From positions 124,001-188,000 of the forward strand of contig NZ_FOAB01000007.1 in NCBI RefSeq assembly GCF_900109375.1: a DNA stretch of 64,000 nt. The letters run 5' to 3'. Position numbers and translations under genes: made by a program. Below the pieces are notes generated by a model that made no database searches, had not been told where the DNA came from, and saw only the letters and a program-made list of their open reading frames with translations. This document shows, piece after piece, positions 26,218 through 36,164 of the stretch (position 1 is the first letter of the stretch; every line of letters begins with the position of its first letter). The stretch is from Aquimarina amphilecti. GTDB taxonomy: Bacteria > Bacteroidota > Bacteroidia > Flavobacteriales > Flavobacteriaceae.

Positions 26218-29200
26218 TTAGTTTTTAATAAGTTTCATTGTTTCTTCTACACCATTTAAATTTACATTCAAGAAATACATCCCTTTAGCAAAATTGGACA
26301 AATTAATTTGTGCGGTATTTTCAGAAGAATTAACATCTTTTCTGGAAGCAATTAATTTTCCTGCTAAATCAGTAACTGTATATGATACGTTATTAGCGTT
26401 TCTCCATTGGATATTAAATATATCGCTTGAAGGGTTTGGAAATAAACTAAGTACTGGGGCATTTTCAAATTCGTCAACACTAAGAAGATTACCTTCAATA
26501 CTAAGATCATCAATTATCACTCCTTCTTTGTTTACAGCTTGATCAGACACAAAATTAAACCTAAAGATAAAACTTTCTTCATTTGTAAAATTAGACAAAT
26601 CATAACTATACTCTTTCATCGTACTATCTGTACCTGTCCACTGTGCACCTGGACAATTATTACAATTCACATTATTTGGTAAAGTATTACTATTATACCA
26701 ATTAGAATCACTTGCAGAACCCAGAATAACCCAACTTTCTCCTCCATTAAGAGAATATTCTACATTAATGAAATCCCAGTCTAATTCTATATCAAATGCC
26801 ATATTAAATTTTAACATCGGGGATTCAATTATACTTAAATCATAACAATTAGAAATCAAGTAACTAATTGAACTATCCGTGTAATTACCTGCTAAATTAG
26901 TACCATACACATTTTGACCTGATGCTGCGTTATTAAGCAAAGTACCAGATGGAACTCCTCGTTCCCATAATGTCCCTAGAGTTAATAGGTTATCATTATT
27001 TGATTCAAACTCGTTAACACCTACTGTATCACTATTATTCTTACTAATAGCTAGAGAACCGACATTATTTACTTCGAACGCATCTCCCGATAATAAAACC
27101 TCAAAACTAAGATTATGCTCCCCTAAACCAGTAATATTCGTTTCTGGAAACTCTACTTCTGTTGTACCTCCCGAATCTAAATTTCCTGTCCAAGATTGAC
27201 TTACAGGGCTTCCATTATCTACAACAAATTCAATATTAAAAGAAGTTACTGCATCCGTACCATTATTTTTAACTATAACTTTTGGAGAAACACTACTACA
27301 TACAATTTGACTATTATTATCTACTCGAACAGATTCTAATTGTAGATCACTAGCCACAGAAACAACAGGAATATCAGAACGCCATACTCCTCTTCCGTAG
27401 GTAGCGGCTGTAATGTTGCCATCATTCTCATTAATTTCTATATCTCTTACTGCAACATTTGGAAGGTTAATCAAAAATGTCTCCCATGTATTAGAAGTAT
27501 CATCTAACCTGTAAACTCCTAAACTTGTTCCTAAATAAATTGGATTATCAGGATGAAAAGCTTGATGTTTTACAACCAATTTGGCATCGCCAGGAAGATT
27601 GAAAGAGATATTCTCAAAATCAACTCCTCCATTCATAGATTTGTATACACCATTTGAAGTTGTTAAATATATAATATCATTATTTGTACTATTTACAGCA
27701 ACACTGGTAATAAAACTACTAGTGAATGTTTCTACATTCGTAAAATTAACACCACGATCTTCACTTTTATAAAGTTGCCCTCCAACAAACGTATAAATGA
27801 TATCGGTATTTAACGGATCTATTTCTATTCCATCAAGAGAAGATGAAAAAGGTTGAGAAATTTTATTGAAACTACCGCTTTCTAATCTATACAAGCTCAC
27901 GTAACCAGCATATAACTCACCTTCTTTACTCATTTTCAGCGGAGTTATCCAGTTTCCACTCTCTGAAGCTGGAGCACCTATAGAACCTCCTAACGTTGCT
28001 CCCGCATCATTAGAAAAGTATAAACCTCCCCCATTTTGAATAAATCCGTAATACTTATTAGGATTATTAGGATCAATAGCAGTGTCCATTCCATCCGCAC
28101 CATAATAATTTTTCCAATTATTATCACTGTATGCATATCCTCCGTTATCTTGTAAACCTCCTACCATATTACTAGAAGTTTGTGGAGAAACAGCAATTCG
28201 ATAAAATTGACCAATTGCAAGACCCTCAGTTAAATCTTCTGTAGAAGTACCGTTAGTAGATCTATATATACCTCCATCTGTCCCAAAAAATATAATACCG
28301 TTAATATCTCTGATCATATGAATATCTGCGTGGGTATAAGTGGCTGTGCCTGGAGCACTCCAACTATTCCATTGAGAAAAGCTAGCTCCTTCATCAGTAG
28401 ATTTATAAACATCCAGTACTCCTACATAGATATCATTTCTATCACCATCAGAAACCTCAAAAGCCAAATCATACCATGCCTGAGTGGATCCCCCAAATAA
28501 ATCTTCTGTACCATCATCAAGTCGAGTAAAGCTATCCGCAGAATCCTGAGATCTGTATATCCCTTGGAAAGCAAAATTAGTATCTGCACTTAACACGTAC
28601 AAATTATCAGAAGCATCCGAGGTTACAGCTAACACAATCCTTCCTCCAGTAGAAGGCAATCCACTTGAAGCTAATATAAAAGAGTCACCGTTATTACTGG
28701 ATTTATACACCTGATTTCTCGTGGCTGCATAAATGATATTAGAATTCCCAGGTTTTAATTTCACATCATCTAAATCTTGATTAAGTGTTCTTGTAAAAGA
28801 AACACCATTATCCGTTGATTTATAGAATCCTTTATTGGAAGACACGAATATCTTATCATTATCAATCGGATCTATATATATCTCGTTAATTGATGACCTA
28901 GTATCAGAAAAAGAAAGACCCGTTGAATCCCAAGTCTGCCCTCCATCGATTGACTTAAGAACTCCTAAACTATATGTATCACCAGCATCATCATCACCAG
29001 TTCCTATATAAATAATATTTGAATCTCTAGGATCAATTGCTATTGCCGAGACTCCTATCTGTAATAAATTATCAGATAAAGGACTCCAAGTTGCTCCAGA
29101 ATCGGTAGATTTCCATATTCCTCCAGCTGGAGCTCCAATATAATATGTTGTTGGACTATTTGGATCAACTGCAATAACATTTACACGCCCTTGTCCTGAT

Positions 29201-29589
29201 GACCAAGAACCTGTATTGGTATGAATATATGGCCCTAATGATTGCCAATTACTGACATCTGCTCTACTACTTTTTAGTTCTTGTTTTTGGTTAAAAACTT
29301 CCAACATTTCTTCAGGTGTTGGCAAAGCACCATCATTTTTAACTAAATGTTTCCAGTAATTCTCCCAACGTTTAAATGGTTTGTATCCCGAACCTTTTTT
29401 AGTGTGATCTTTATCTTTCCAATATTGATTAAATGCTTCAACAATCTCCTGAAACTTTAAAGGTTCATTTAATTCAGAGGATTTTTTCGTTGCATTAAGG
29501 TTTTTCATCCAAGGTGCATCAGAATTAAACTGTGAGTATCCATAAGAGAAAAAAACGAGTGCGATTAAAAGAGTAATATTTTTTTTCAT
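26218..29589 (-). CDS. Secreted BNR/sortilin-like repeat protein with T9SS sorting domain
   Basis: A 1123-residue secreted protein. After the signal peptide (NITLLIALVFFSYGYSQ) and a helical lead region, residues ~110-770 hold repeated BNR/Asp-box-like turns such as YIGAPAGGIWKSTDSGATWSP, VYKSTDEGASFSQW and LYKSEDRGVNFTNV, as in sortilin/VPS10 and sialidase-type propellers. Residues ~790-880 look like a CARDB-type beta domain (VIVKNNGTDAVTSFNIEF) followed by a beta-sandwich. The last ~75 residues (LSLFPNPSSDIFNIQW to MKLIKN) are a type A T9SS C-terminal sorting domain, so it is surface attached or released. Catalytic activity is not evident; binding or protein handling is possible. Confidence 0.85.
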   Translation of the reverse strand: MKKNITLLIALVFFSYGYSQFNSDAPWMKNLNATKKSSELNEPLKFQEIVEAFNQYWKDKDHTKKGSGYKPFKRWENYWKHLVKNDGALPTPEEMLEVFNQKQELKSSRADVSNWQSLGPYIHTNTGSWSSGQGRVNVIAVDPNSPTTYYIGAPAGGIWKSTDSGATWSPLSDNLLQIGVSAIAIDPRDSNIIYIGTGDDDAGDTYSLGVLKSIDGGQTWDSTGLSFSDTRSSINEIYIDPIDNDKIFVSSNKGFYKSTDNGVSFTRTLNQDLDDVKLKPGNSNIIYAATRNQVYKSSNNGDSFILASSGLPSTGGRIVLAVTSDASDNLYVLSADTNFAFQGIYRSQDSADSFTRLDDGTEDLFGGSTQAWYDLAFEVSDGDRNDIYVGVLDVYKSTDEGASFSQWNSWSAPGTATYTHADIHMIRDINGIIFFGTDGGIYRSTNGTSTEDLTEGLAIGQFYRIAVSPQTSSNMVGGLQDNGGYAYSDNNWKNYYGADGMDTAIDPNNPNKYYGFIQNGGGLYFSNDAGATLGGSIGAPASESGNWITPLKMSKEGELYAGYVSLYRLESGSFNKISQPFSSSLDGIEIDPLNTDIIYTFVGGQLYKSEDRGVNFTNVETFTSSFITSVAVNSTNNDIIYLTTSNGVYKSMNGGVDFENISFNLPGDAKLVVKHQAFHPDNPIYLGTSLGVYRLDDTSNTWETFLINLPNVAVRDIEINENDGNITAATYGRGVWRSDIPVVSVASDLQLESVRVDNNSQIVCSSVSPKVIVKNNGTDAVTSFNIEFVVDNGSPVSQSWTGNLDSGGTTEVEFPETNITGLGEHNLSFEVLLSGDAFEVNNVGSLAISKNNSDTVGVNEFESNNDNLLTLGTLWERGVPSGTLLNNAASGQNVYGTNLAGNYTDSSISYLISNCYDLSIIESPMLKFNMAFDIELDWDFINVEYSLNGGESWVILGSASDSNWYNSNTLPNNVNCNNCPGAQWTGTDSTMKEYSYDLSNFTNEESFIFRFNFVSDQAVNKEGVIIDDLSIEGNLLSVDEFENAPVLSLFPNPSSDIFNIQWRNANNVSYTVTDLAGKLIASRKDVNSSENTAQINLSNFAKGMYFLNVNLNGVEETMKLIKN

Positions 29590-29910
29590 TAGTTGAGTAA
29601 TAGGTTTATTTTAAAATAAACAAGTAAAAAGACAAAAACCCTACTTTTACAAACAATTTTTATGTTTGCATTCATTACTACACAAATTTGGATTACAATC
29701 CTGAAATAGCTTAATTTAAATTGACAAAAAAAATCTAATCTTTTATGAAGATAAAGTCAATCAATATTATAACAAGATTTACTTTTTTTAGTTAAGATAT
29801 TAAGTAATATCACATCTGGCTAAACATTTAATATTTAACCTAATTAAATAAACGAAAAATGAGTGTTGTTTTTTTGATATCTCAGTAAAATAAATATCTT
29901 CGAAAAATAT
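29590..29910. promoter_or_regulatory. Divergent promoter region between BNR protein and ECF sigma gene
   Basis: A 321-bp AT-rich gap with no gene. TTTG at 29873-29876, 18 bp, then TATCTTCG at 29895-29902 (7 of 8 to TAnnTTTG) makes a good flavobacterial promoter for the sigma gene, with the transcript start expected within a few bases of its ATG at 29911. I found no clear box for the BNR gene. Confidence 0.45.
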
Positions 29911-30420
29911 ATGGAAAAGAAATCTGTTTGTGATGAGAAAAATTTTGAATCAATCTTTGACGATTGTTCTGAATCACTGCGGAATCTTATTTATTATAAA
30001 TGCGGAGATATTGATCTAGCAGAAGATATCATACAAGATGCATTCATAAAATTATGGAACAATTGTAAAAAAGTAGTTTTTTACAAGGCTAAATCTTATC
30101 TGTACACAGTAGCAAATAATAATTTACTAAATCATATTGCTCATAAAAAGGTGGTATTAAGATACGAACAAAGACCCCATTCAGACCTTAACAATCAGGA
30201 TCCTCAATTTATTATTGAAGAAAAAGAATTTATGTCTAAACTAAATAATGCAATTGACAGCCTTCCTGAAAAACAACGAGAAACATTTTTATTATCACGA
30301 ATTGACAAAAAATCTTATAAGGAGATTGCAGAAATTACCGGGGTTTCTGTTAAGGCAATAGAAAAGCGAATACATTATGCCTTATTAAGCTTAAGGCAAA
30401 AATTAGGAGATATTTTGTAA
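29911..30420 (+). CDS. ECF RNA polymerase sigma factor (FecI-like)
   Basis: A 169-residue sigma-70 family ECF factor. Region 2 reads LIYYKCGDIDLAEDIIQDAFIKLWNN (landmarks AEDIIQDAF and KLW, residues ~24-48), and region 4 reads LPEKQRETFLLSRIDKKSYKEIAEITG with the helix-turn-helix VSVKAIEKRIHYAL near the end. Together with the FecR gene 71 bp later and the TonB receptor after it, this is a cell-surface signalling cassette: ligand binding at the receptor frees the sigma factor through FecR. It is paralogous to the factor at 62630. Confidence 0.93.
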   Translation: MEKKSVCDEKNFESIFDDCSESLRNLIYYKCGDIDLAEDIIQDAFIKLWNNCKKVVFYKAKSYLYTVANNNLLNHIAHKKVVLRYEQRPHSDLNNQDPQFIIEEKEFMSKLNNAIDSLPEKQRETFLLSRIDKKSYKEIAEITGVSVKAIEKRIHYALLSLRQKLGDIL

Positions 30421-30491
30421 TCACATGTAGGGTAATATAGTATAAGCCTGTTATTAATAAGGAAGCATAAACGAAGTAGAAGAAAAAATTA

Positions 30492-31403
30492 ATGAAAAAT
30501 CCATATTCAGACGAAACATTTTTGGCAAGGTGGTTAAATAACGACCTAAATGATAGGGAAAGAACGGAATTTGAAAAATCTGATGATTATCAAAAATATA
30601 TAACTATTCTTAATAAAATAGAAAAATTAGAATCTCCTGACTACAACAAAAAGAAAGTTTTTAATATTATAAGAAGTGAAATACAAGAAAAGTCCAAAGT
30701 AAGAACTTTCATTCCAAAGTGGACTTATGGTATCGCAGCTACGCTACTTGTACTTATAGGGTTTTTCTTTTTCTTTGATAACTCTACATCTTACTCAACA
30801 GACTATGGAGAGCAAATCTCATTTAAACTTTTAGATGGGTCTGAAGTAGTTTTAAATTCAAAATCAGAATTAAAATTCAAAAAGTCAAATTGGAATAACG
30901 ATAGAAAAGTAAAACTAGTAGGAGAAGCTTTTTTCAAGGTAAAAAAAGGGTCTGATTTCGTTGTAGAAACCGAATCAGGAAGGGTAAAAGTACTAGGAAC
31001 TCAATTTAATGTAAACACCCAAAAAGATTTTTTTGAAGTAACATGTGTAGAAGGCAAAGTAAAAGCTATGGATAATTATGCTTCTAATGAAGCTATCCTG
31101 ACTAAAGGAAAGGCTTTTAGAATAGCTAACAACATCGTTGAAAATTGGGAGACCGAAACAGCTGAACCTGGTTGGATTTCTGGAGAAACAACATTTACCA
31201 ACACTCCATTAAAACAAGTTATACATTCTTTAGAAAATCAATTCAATCTTACCTTCGATAAGAAAAATATTGATCAAAATATGCGTTTTACAGGTAGTTA
31301 TAATCACACTGATATTAAACTAGCTTTAAAAACAATCTTTGTTCCTATGGAAATTTCATATACTTTTAACAACGAAAACCACATAGTTCTCGTTAAAGAA
31401 TAA
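30492..31403 (+). CDS. FecR-type anti-sigma factor
   Basis: A 303-residue inner-membrane anti-sigma factor. A cytoplasmic N-terminus (FLARWLNNDLNDRERTEFEK) is followed by one span (YGIAATLLVLIGFFFFF, residues ~78-95) and a periplasmic FecR domain: LLDGSEVVLNSKSELKF, VKLVGEAFFKVKKGSDFVV, VKVLGTQFNV and VTCVEGKVKA. A C-terminal DUF4974-like part (NTPLKQVIHSLENQFNLTF) closes it. Its stop is directly next to the receptor ATG with no gap, showing a tight operon. Confidence 0.93.
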   Translation: MKNPYSDETFLARWLNNDLNDRERTEFEKSDDYQKYITILNKIEKLESPDYNKKKVFNIIRSEIQEKSKVRTFIPKWTYGIAATLLVLIGFFFFFDNSTSYSTDYGEQISFKLLDGSEVVLNSKSELKFKKSNWNNDRKVKLVGEAFFKVKKGSDFVVETESGRVKVLGTQFNVNTQKDFFEVTCVEGKVKAMDNYASNEAILTKGKAFRIANNIVENWETETAEPGWISGETTFTNTPLKQVIHSLENQFNLTFDKKNIDQNMRFTGSYNHTDIKLALKTIFVPMEISYTFNNENHIVLVKE

Positions 31404-33998
31404 ATGAAATCTTTTTTTTTCTCTTTTTTTATACTTATTTATATCAACTGTTTTTCTCAAAATACAGTTAACAAAAGGTATGAAAATATCTCACTTGAAG
31501 AGTTTTTAAAAGTATTGGAAGAATCCTATGAAATTAAATTCTCCTTCAATCCTGAAATTGTTAAAGATGAAATAATTAATATTTCTGAAATCACATCACT
31601 AGAGAATGTACTTCAAGCAGTACAATCTCAGACTTCTGTTCTTTTCGAAAAAATTAATAACAGATATTATGTGATAAGAAAAAAAAAGCAAAAAGGAAAG
31701 GTCACAATTTGCGGATACTTACTAGATAACTTAACCAAAAAACCTTTATCTGAAGCTTTTATAAATAACAAAAAGCAATCTAAATCTACAACATCGGATA
31801 GTAATGGTTTTTTCCAATTATATCTATCAGAACCAAATGACACTATAAACATTCAATTTCTAGGGTACAAAAACAGACAATTTCTCGCCAAAGAATTAGA
31901 AAATAATTCTTGTAATAAAATATTTCTATCGGAAGATGATTTCGAATTAGGCGAAGTAGTAATCACAGAATATGTTACATCTGGTATATCAAGACAAGGA
32001 GCAAGCAGTGCAGTAAATATAGATCCAAGCAAACTAGGCATTCTCCCCAGATTAGTAGAACCAGATGTACTACAAACGCTTCAGTTTCTTCCTGGAATTC
32101 AAAGTCCAACCGAAACCGCCTCTGGGTTGCACATAAGAGGTGGTACACCTGACCACAACTTAATCTTGTGGGATGGTATAAAAATGTATAGTTCAGGACA
32201 TTTTTTTGATTTATTGTCTATTTTCAACCCATATATAACAGAGAACATCAAACTTTTCAGAAGCAGTACTGAAGCTAAATATGGGAATAGAATTTCTGGA
32301 GTTGTAGATATAGAGTCCAAAAATGAAATTCCAGAAGATTTAGGTTTTGGTGTCGGTTTTAATATGACAAATGTAGATGCCTATCTAGAAGCCCCTATTG
32401 ATGAAGGCTTTGGAGTAGTTATATCAGCGAGAAGAGCATTTACTGATTTTATTAAAACATCAACTTTTCGTAGTTATTCTGATCGTGCTTTTCAAAGCAT
32501 TAGATTTTTTGTAGATAATCAAAAATTAGATCAAGAAACTGTAGAAAATGAAAATGTATTTTATTTTACAGACCTAACGATAAAGGCTATTCTAGATTTA
32601 TCAAAAGACGACAAGCTAATAGTAAGTTCAATTTTCACCAATAACGATCTTAATTACACACTTAATATTAAGAACATTCAGGGATTTAGCGAACCATTTG
32701 ATGAAAACCAAAAAGACAATTTAGAATTCATTAATCAAGGAGCCAACATAAGGTGGGACAAAAAGTGGAATCGTTATTTTTCGCACTCTGCTAACATTTA
32801 TTTTTCAAATTACGATTTTAATTATAATGGATTAAGAGAATCTAGAGCAAGTAGTGATGGGTTCTTATTTTTTGACAACAATATCATAGAAGAAAACACA
32901 ATTAGAGATGCTGGTGTTTCTATTCACACCAATCTAACAATAAACCCTAAACATAGCTTCTCTTCTGGTTATGATTTTTCAACTAACGATGTAACATACA
33001 AAGCTGATTATTCAGCTAACAATGTTTCTTTCAACGAAAGTAACAGCAATATCACTCATGCAGTATTTGGAGAATATAAATTTAACACTAATGAAAAACT
33101 TAAAATAAGTGCAGGAATTAGAGGGAACTATTTCTCCGTCCTTGATAAAACATATTGGGAACCTAGGGTAAATTTAGAAGTCAATCTATCCAAAAATATC
33201 ATAACAAAATTATCCGCCGAAAGAAAAAACCAAGTAATTAGTCAGATATCTAATTATCTACCTAACGATTTTAATCTAGATAATCAAATATGGTTGTTAG
33301 CAGATTCGGAATTCGTATCAATGCTTAGTAGTGATCAAATATCTGGTGGATTTACTATTAATAAAAACAACTGGTATATTGATATTGAAGGGTATCATAA
33401 ATCAACAAGCGGACTCACCTCATTTGCTAATGGTTTTAATGGTGTCTTAGACTTAGAAACAGGAGAAAGTAAAGTTTTTGGAATTGACCTATTAATTAAA
33501 AAAAGAATAAAAGATTATAGAACTTGGATTGGATATTCATACACAGACCAGGATTTTAAATTTGAAAACGTAAATGATCGACAATATTTTCCGGGTAACT
33601 TTGATATTAGTCACTATTTATCCTGGATACATAGTTATCAATGGAATAACTTCGAATTCTCGCTGGGATGGACTGTAAGAACAGGGCGACCTTATACTCC
33701 TGCACTAGGCATTACAGAAACCGAAGAATTTATTCTTATTGACTACGGAGAAGTCAATAGTGACCGACTGGACACTTATCATCGTTTAGACTTTTCTGCT
33801 TCTTATAAATTTAACTTATCAAAAAGCGATACTTGGCGTAGTAAGATTGGTTTCTCACTATTTAACCTTTATGACAGGGAAAACACTCTAAATCGAACAT
33901 ATAGTATTAGATTTGATAATAGCACCTACTTACTACAAGAAGTAAATACTTTTTCTGCTGGGATTACTCCTAATATATCTTTTAGGGTAGATTTTTAA
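31404..33998 (+). CDS. TonB-dependent receptor with STN signalling domain
   Basis: An 864-residue outer-membrane receptor. Signal peptide MKSFFFSFFILIYINCFSQ, then a secretin/TonB short N-terminal domain (YENISLEEFLKVLEESYEIKF, landmark LEEFLKVLEE, to about residue 90) that talks to FecR, a carboxypeptidase-regulatory-like domain (ICGYLLDNLTKKPLSEAFI, ~100-175), a plug (LGEVVITEY, then GLHIRGGTPDHNLILWDGI) and a barrel ending NISFRVDF. No SusD-like lipoprotein follows, so it is not a standard Sus pair; ligand unknown. The presence of the STN domain fits direct control of the sigma factor at 29911. Confidence 0.92.
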   Translation: MKSFFFSFFILIYINCFSQNTVNKRYENISLEEFLKVLEESYEIKFSFNPEIVKDEIINISEITSLENVLQAVQSQTSVLFEKINNRYYVIRKKKQKGKVTICGYLLDNLTKKPLSEAFINNKKQSKSTTSDSNGFFQLYLSEPNDTINIQFLGYKNRQFLAKELENNSCNKIFLSEDDFELGEVVITEYVTSGISRQGASSAVNIDPSKLGILPRLVEPDVLQTLQFLPGIQSPTETASGLHIRGGTPDHNLILWDGIKMYSSGHFFDLLSIFNPYITENIKLFRSSTEAKYGNRISGVVDIESKNEIPEDLGFGVGFNMTNVDAYLEAPIDEGFGVVISARRAFTDFIKTSTFRSYSDRAFQSIRFFVDNQKLDQETVENENVFYFTDLTIKAILDLSKDDKLIVSSIFTNNDLNYTLNIKNIQGFSEPFDENQKDNLEFINQGANIRWDKKWNRYFSHSANIYFSNYDFNYNGLRESRASSDGFLFFDNNIIEENTIRDAGVSIHTNLTINPKHSFSSGYDFSTNDVTYKADYSANNVSFNESNSNITHAVFGEYKFNTNEKLKISAGIRGNYFSVLDKTYWEPRVNLEVNLSKNIITKLSAERKNQVISQISNYLPNDFNLDNQIWLLADSEFVSMLSSDQISGGFTINKNNWYIDIEGYHKSTSGLTSFANGFNGVLDLETGESKVFGIDLLIKKRIKDYRTWIGYSYTDQDFKFENVNDRQYFPGNFDISHYLSWIHSYQWNNFEFSLGWTVRTGRPYTPALGITETEEFILIDYGEVNSDRLDTYHRLDFSASYKFNLSKSDTWRSKIGFSLFNLYDRENTLNRTYSIRFDNSTYLLQEVNTFSAGITPNISFRVDF

Positions 33999-34007
33999 AC
34001 CAAAAAA

Positions 34008-34040
34008 AAGCCACCCCAAACAAAAAGTTTGGAATGGCTT
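34008..34040 (-). terminator. Terminator of M57 gene 1
   Basis: Arms 34008-34021 and 34027-34040 with a five-base loop. On the minus strand the 14-bp stem is complete with two G-U pairs and is followed by a run of eight T; on the plus strand the same positions are mismatches, so it serves the minus-strand M57 gene. Confidence 0.75.
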
Positions 34041-34043
34041 AAT

Positions 34044-34060
34044 AAAAAGTTCAAAGCTTT
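34044..34060. repeat. Left arm of inverted repeat enclosing M57 gene 1
   Basis: AAAAAGTTCAAAGCTTT; its exact reverse complement lies at 35029-35045, on the other side of the gene. It falls between the gene's stop and its terminator. Confidence 0.7.
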
Positions 34061-34080
34061 ACACTATAATTTATTTATTA

Positions 34081-34953
34081 TTAATATAGAAATTCTAAAG
34101 CTACGATATCAAAGTTACTAAATTCTCCATCTTCACTACCGTCAAAACAAGAGATCATTAATGAACCTGAATCTAAACCGCTCTGACCCCACTGGTTTGC
34201 AGTAGGTGTACCAGGGATATTAATCGCTCCAATACTACCAGCAGTTCCTTCATTACTATTATCACATCTTCTACGAGCATAATCAGTATGCCTGAAACCA
34301 AGTGCATGACCTATTTCATGTCCAATTACGTGCTCATTTACATTATTCACATTACTTCCACCGAAAGTTCCTGTTCCATTTAAGATTTGGATAAACTTTC
34401 CTGGTCTTCCTCCTTCAGGAAATTCCGCTTGACCACCAGCTCCACTACCGTTGTTGTTATATACAACCATATCAGCAGCTTGGAAGTTGGTTCCAAAAGT
34501 TAATCTAAAGTTTAAAGTAGTACTAATTCTGTTATAGTTATTAACAGCCCACTGTAAACCTGTCTGCATATTACTTGTTAATGCATTACCAGATCCTGTA
34601 AACCCTAAAATATCGATGGTTCTGTTAGAAGAAGAAACTAAATTATTCGTTCTGTATTGCTTAGTAAGTCCATCTTCAGCTACTCCTAAATCATAACTTC
34701 CTTTTTCAATTTCAGCAAGTTTCATCATAATATCTCCAGAAACTAGATATTGCTCTTCAATTCCATTAAGAAGAGTAACATTCTCAATTGTAGCATTACC
34801 AGGATTAACTCCCGCAGCCCATATTTTATCCTGTAAATCTTTACTTAATTCTAATGAAACTGGTTGTTCATCGTTGGTGATTTCGTCTTTTTGGCAAGAT
34901 GTAACGACACCTGCAGCCATAGCGCAAAGCGCTAAAAATTTTAATTTTTTCAT
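34081..34953 (-). CDS. M57-family metalloprotease lipoprotein (copy 1)
   Basis: A 290-residue lipoprotein: MKKLKFLALCAMAAGVVTSC with lipobox Cys at 20. The protease motif HEIGHALGFRHTD at about residue 212 is the extended HExxHxxGxxH zinc motif, placing it with metzincin-like M57 proteins (Myxococcus PrtB relatives). The N-terminal ~100 residues (SLELSKDLQDKIWAAGVNP, then KQYRTNNLV) are shared with the two neighbouring copies and may be a propeptide-like domain. Two Cys pairs (RRRCDNS and MISCFDG) could form a disulfide. It has its own terminator and lies between two arms of a 17-nt inverted repeat. Target unknown; placement on the outer leaflet or surface is likely. Confidence 0.85.
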   Translation of the reverse strand: MKKLKFLALCAMAAGVVTSCQKDEITNDEQPVSLELSKDLQDKIWAAGVNPGNATIENVTLLNGIEEQYLVSGDIMMKLAEIEKGSYDLGVAEDGLTKQYRTNNLVSSSNRTIDILGFTGSGNALTSNMQTGLQWAVNNYNRISTTLNFRLTFGTNFQAADMVVYNNNGSGAGGQAEFPEGGRPGKFIQILNGTGTFGGSNVNNVNEHVIGHEIGHALGFRHTDYARRRCDNSNEGTAGSIGAINIPGTPTANQWGQSGLDSGSLMISCFDGSEDGEFSNFDIVALEFLY

Positions 34954-35028
34954 TTAAATCGTTGAGTTTGTGTATTATTACAGAATAGATCCGTTTTAAA
35001 ACCTATTCTGTACGCAAATATTTTTGTG

Positions 35029-35045
35029 AAAGCTTTGAACTTTTT
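35029..35045. repeat. Right arm of inverted repeat enclosing M57 gene 1
   Basis: AAAGCTTTGAACTTTTT, perfect 17-nt reverse complement of 34044-34060, located 76 bp upstream of the copy 1 start. Confidence 0.7.
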
Positions 35046-35231
35046 GAAAAATTTTGCAGATGGAAAGATATACATTTATTTCAACGAAACAACAAAAACC
35101 TTGAATAATTTATTGCGAATATGGGAAAACCGTAAAATAAATTCATTAAAAAACCTTAAAAAGACACAAAAATATCAATCCCATAATTCATAAAACAGAT
35201 CTATAACAATCTTATTTACAATATCGTTCAT

Positions 35232-35267
35232 AAAAAAACCATCTCGAAATTTAATCAAGATGGTTTT
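35232..35267 (-). terminator. Terminator of M57 gene 2
   Basis: AAAACCATCT at 35235-35244 pairs with 35258-35267; on the minus strand three further pairs (one G-U) extend the stem to 13 bp, followed by seven T. Confidence 0.7.
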
Positions 35268-35269
35268 AT

Positions 35270-35287
35270 AAAAAGATTCAAAGCTTT
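35270..35287. repeat. Left arm of inverted repeat enclosing M57 gene 2
   Basis: AAAAAGATTCAAAGCTTT, matching the reverse complement of 36246-36263 at 17 of 18 positions; the one difference is a G-U pair in the minus-strand RNA. Confidence 0.65.
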
Positions 35288-35318
35288 TATATTTTTATTC
35301 TATTACTTATACTTAGTT

Positions 35319-36164
35319 TTAGTATAAAGCATTTAAAGCGGTAACGTCTGTACTTGTAAATTCTCCGTCTTCACCAGAACCAAAACAAGCTAACATAATA
35401 GAATCCGCTCTATCAGAACTCGGTGTACCATTAATTAAGATTGCTCCTACTCCAGCAGTACCTTCATTTTGATTTTGTCCACAACTCTGACGAGATCTCC
35501 AGTCTTGGTGACGGAATCCTACAGAGTGACCAATTTCGTGAGTCATTACGTGCTCTACAACATTTGTACTAAAAGAATCAGTACCTGCGTTAATTTGTAC
35601 TCTTTTAAAAGCTTGACCACCAGAAGGGAATCCTGCAGATCCACCTCCACCAGAAGCTCCGTTGTTGTAAACAACCATATCGTTGTTATTGAAATTACTT
35701 TGGAAAACAAGTGATAAGTTAAGAGAAGTATTTAATCTGTTATAATTATTAACAGCCCATTGTAATGCAGTTCTCATTTTACTTGTTAATGCACAACAAG
35801 ATCCTGTATATCCAACAACTCTAAAGCTACGGTTTGATCCAGTTACAAGATTGTTTGTTCTATATTGCTTGTTAACTCCATCATCAGCAACACCTAATTT
35901 ATGAACACCAGAAGTTAATTCCGATAATGAAACAAAAATATCTCCAGATTTAACACCTTGTACAGCTGCATCTCCAGGAAGTCCTTCCATTGTATAATAT
36001 TCAGCATCATCTTTACTAATCCCCGCATCAACAAGTGCATCTGCATGTGCTTTTGTCAGCGCTGCAGTTTCAGGTTGTGCGTCATTTGTGATTTCGTCTT
36101 TTTGGCAAGATGTGATTACACCGGCCGCGATAGCGCAAAGCGCTAATACTTTGATTTTCTTCAT
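35319..36164 (-). CDS. M57-family metalloprotease lipoprotein (copy 2)
   Basis: A 281-residue paralogue of copy 1 with nearly the same lipoprotein signal (KVLALCAIAAGVITSC) and the zinc motif HEIGHSVGFRHQDW at about residue 205. Shared blocks are KQYRTNNLVTGSNRSF, LQWAVNNYNRLNTSL and the closing GEDGEFTSTDVTALNALY. Extra Cys residues (SCCALTS) distinguish it. It has its own leader and terminator and is enclosed by an 18-nt inverted repeat, so the duplicated unit included both flanks. Confidence 0.85.
   Translation of the reverse strand: MKKIKVLALCAIAAGVITSCQKDEITNDAQPETAALTKAHADALVDAGISKDDAEYYTMEGLPGDAAVQGVKSGDIFVSLSELTSGVHKLGVADDGVNKQYRTNNLVTGSNRSFRVVGYTGSCCALTSKMRTALQWAVNNYNRLNTSLNLSLVFQSNFNNNDMVVYNNGASGGGGSAGFPSGGQAFKRVQINAGTDSFSTNVVEHVMTHEIGHSVGFRHQDWRSRQSCGQNQNEGTAGVGAILINGTPSSDRADSIMLACFGSGEDGEFTSTDVTALNALY

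Larger units (their letters stand above)
34954..35318. other. Gap between M57 copies 1 and 2: leader hairpin, repeat arm and terminator
   Basis: A 365-bp stretch without a gene. It holds the conserved leader TACACAAACTCAAC-like element just upstream of the copy 1 ATG, a 9-bp inverted repeat (34980-34988 with 35003-35011), the right repeat arm of copy 1 (35029-35045), the terminator of copy 2 (35232-35267) and the left arm of copy 2 (35270-35287). Confidence 0.6.

Noticed and set aside
34910..34945. Palindrome AGCGCAAAGCGCT in the M57 signal-peptide region
   Set aside because: It follows from coding Ala-Leu-Cys-Ala with GCG and GCT codons and is altered in copy 3, so coding is explanation enough.
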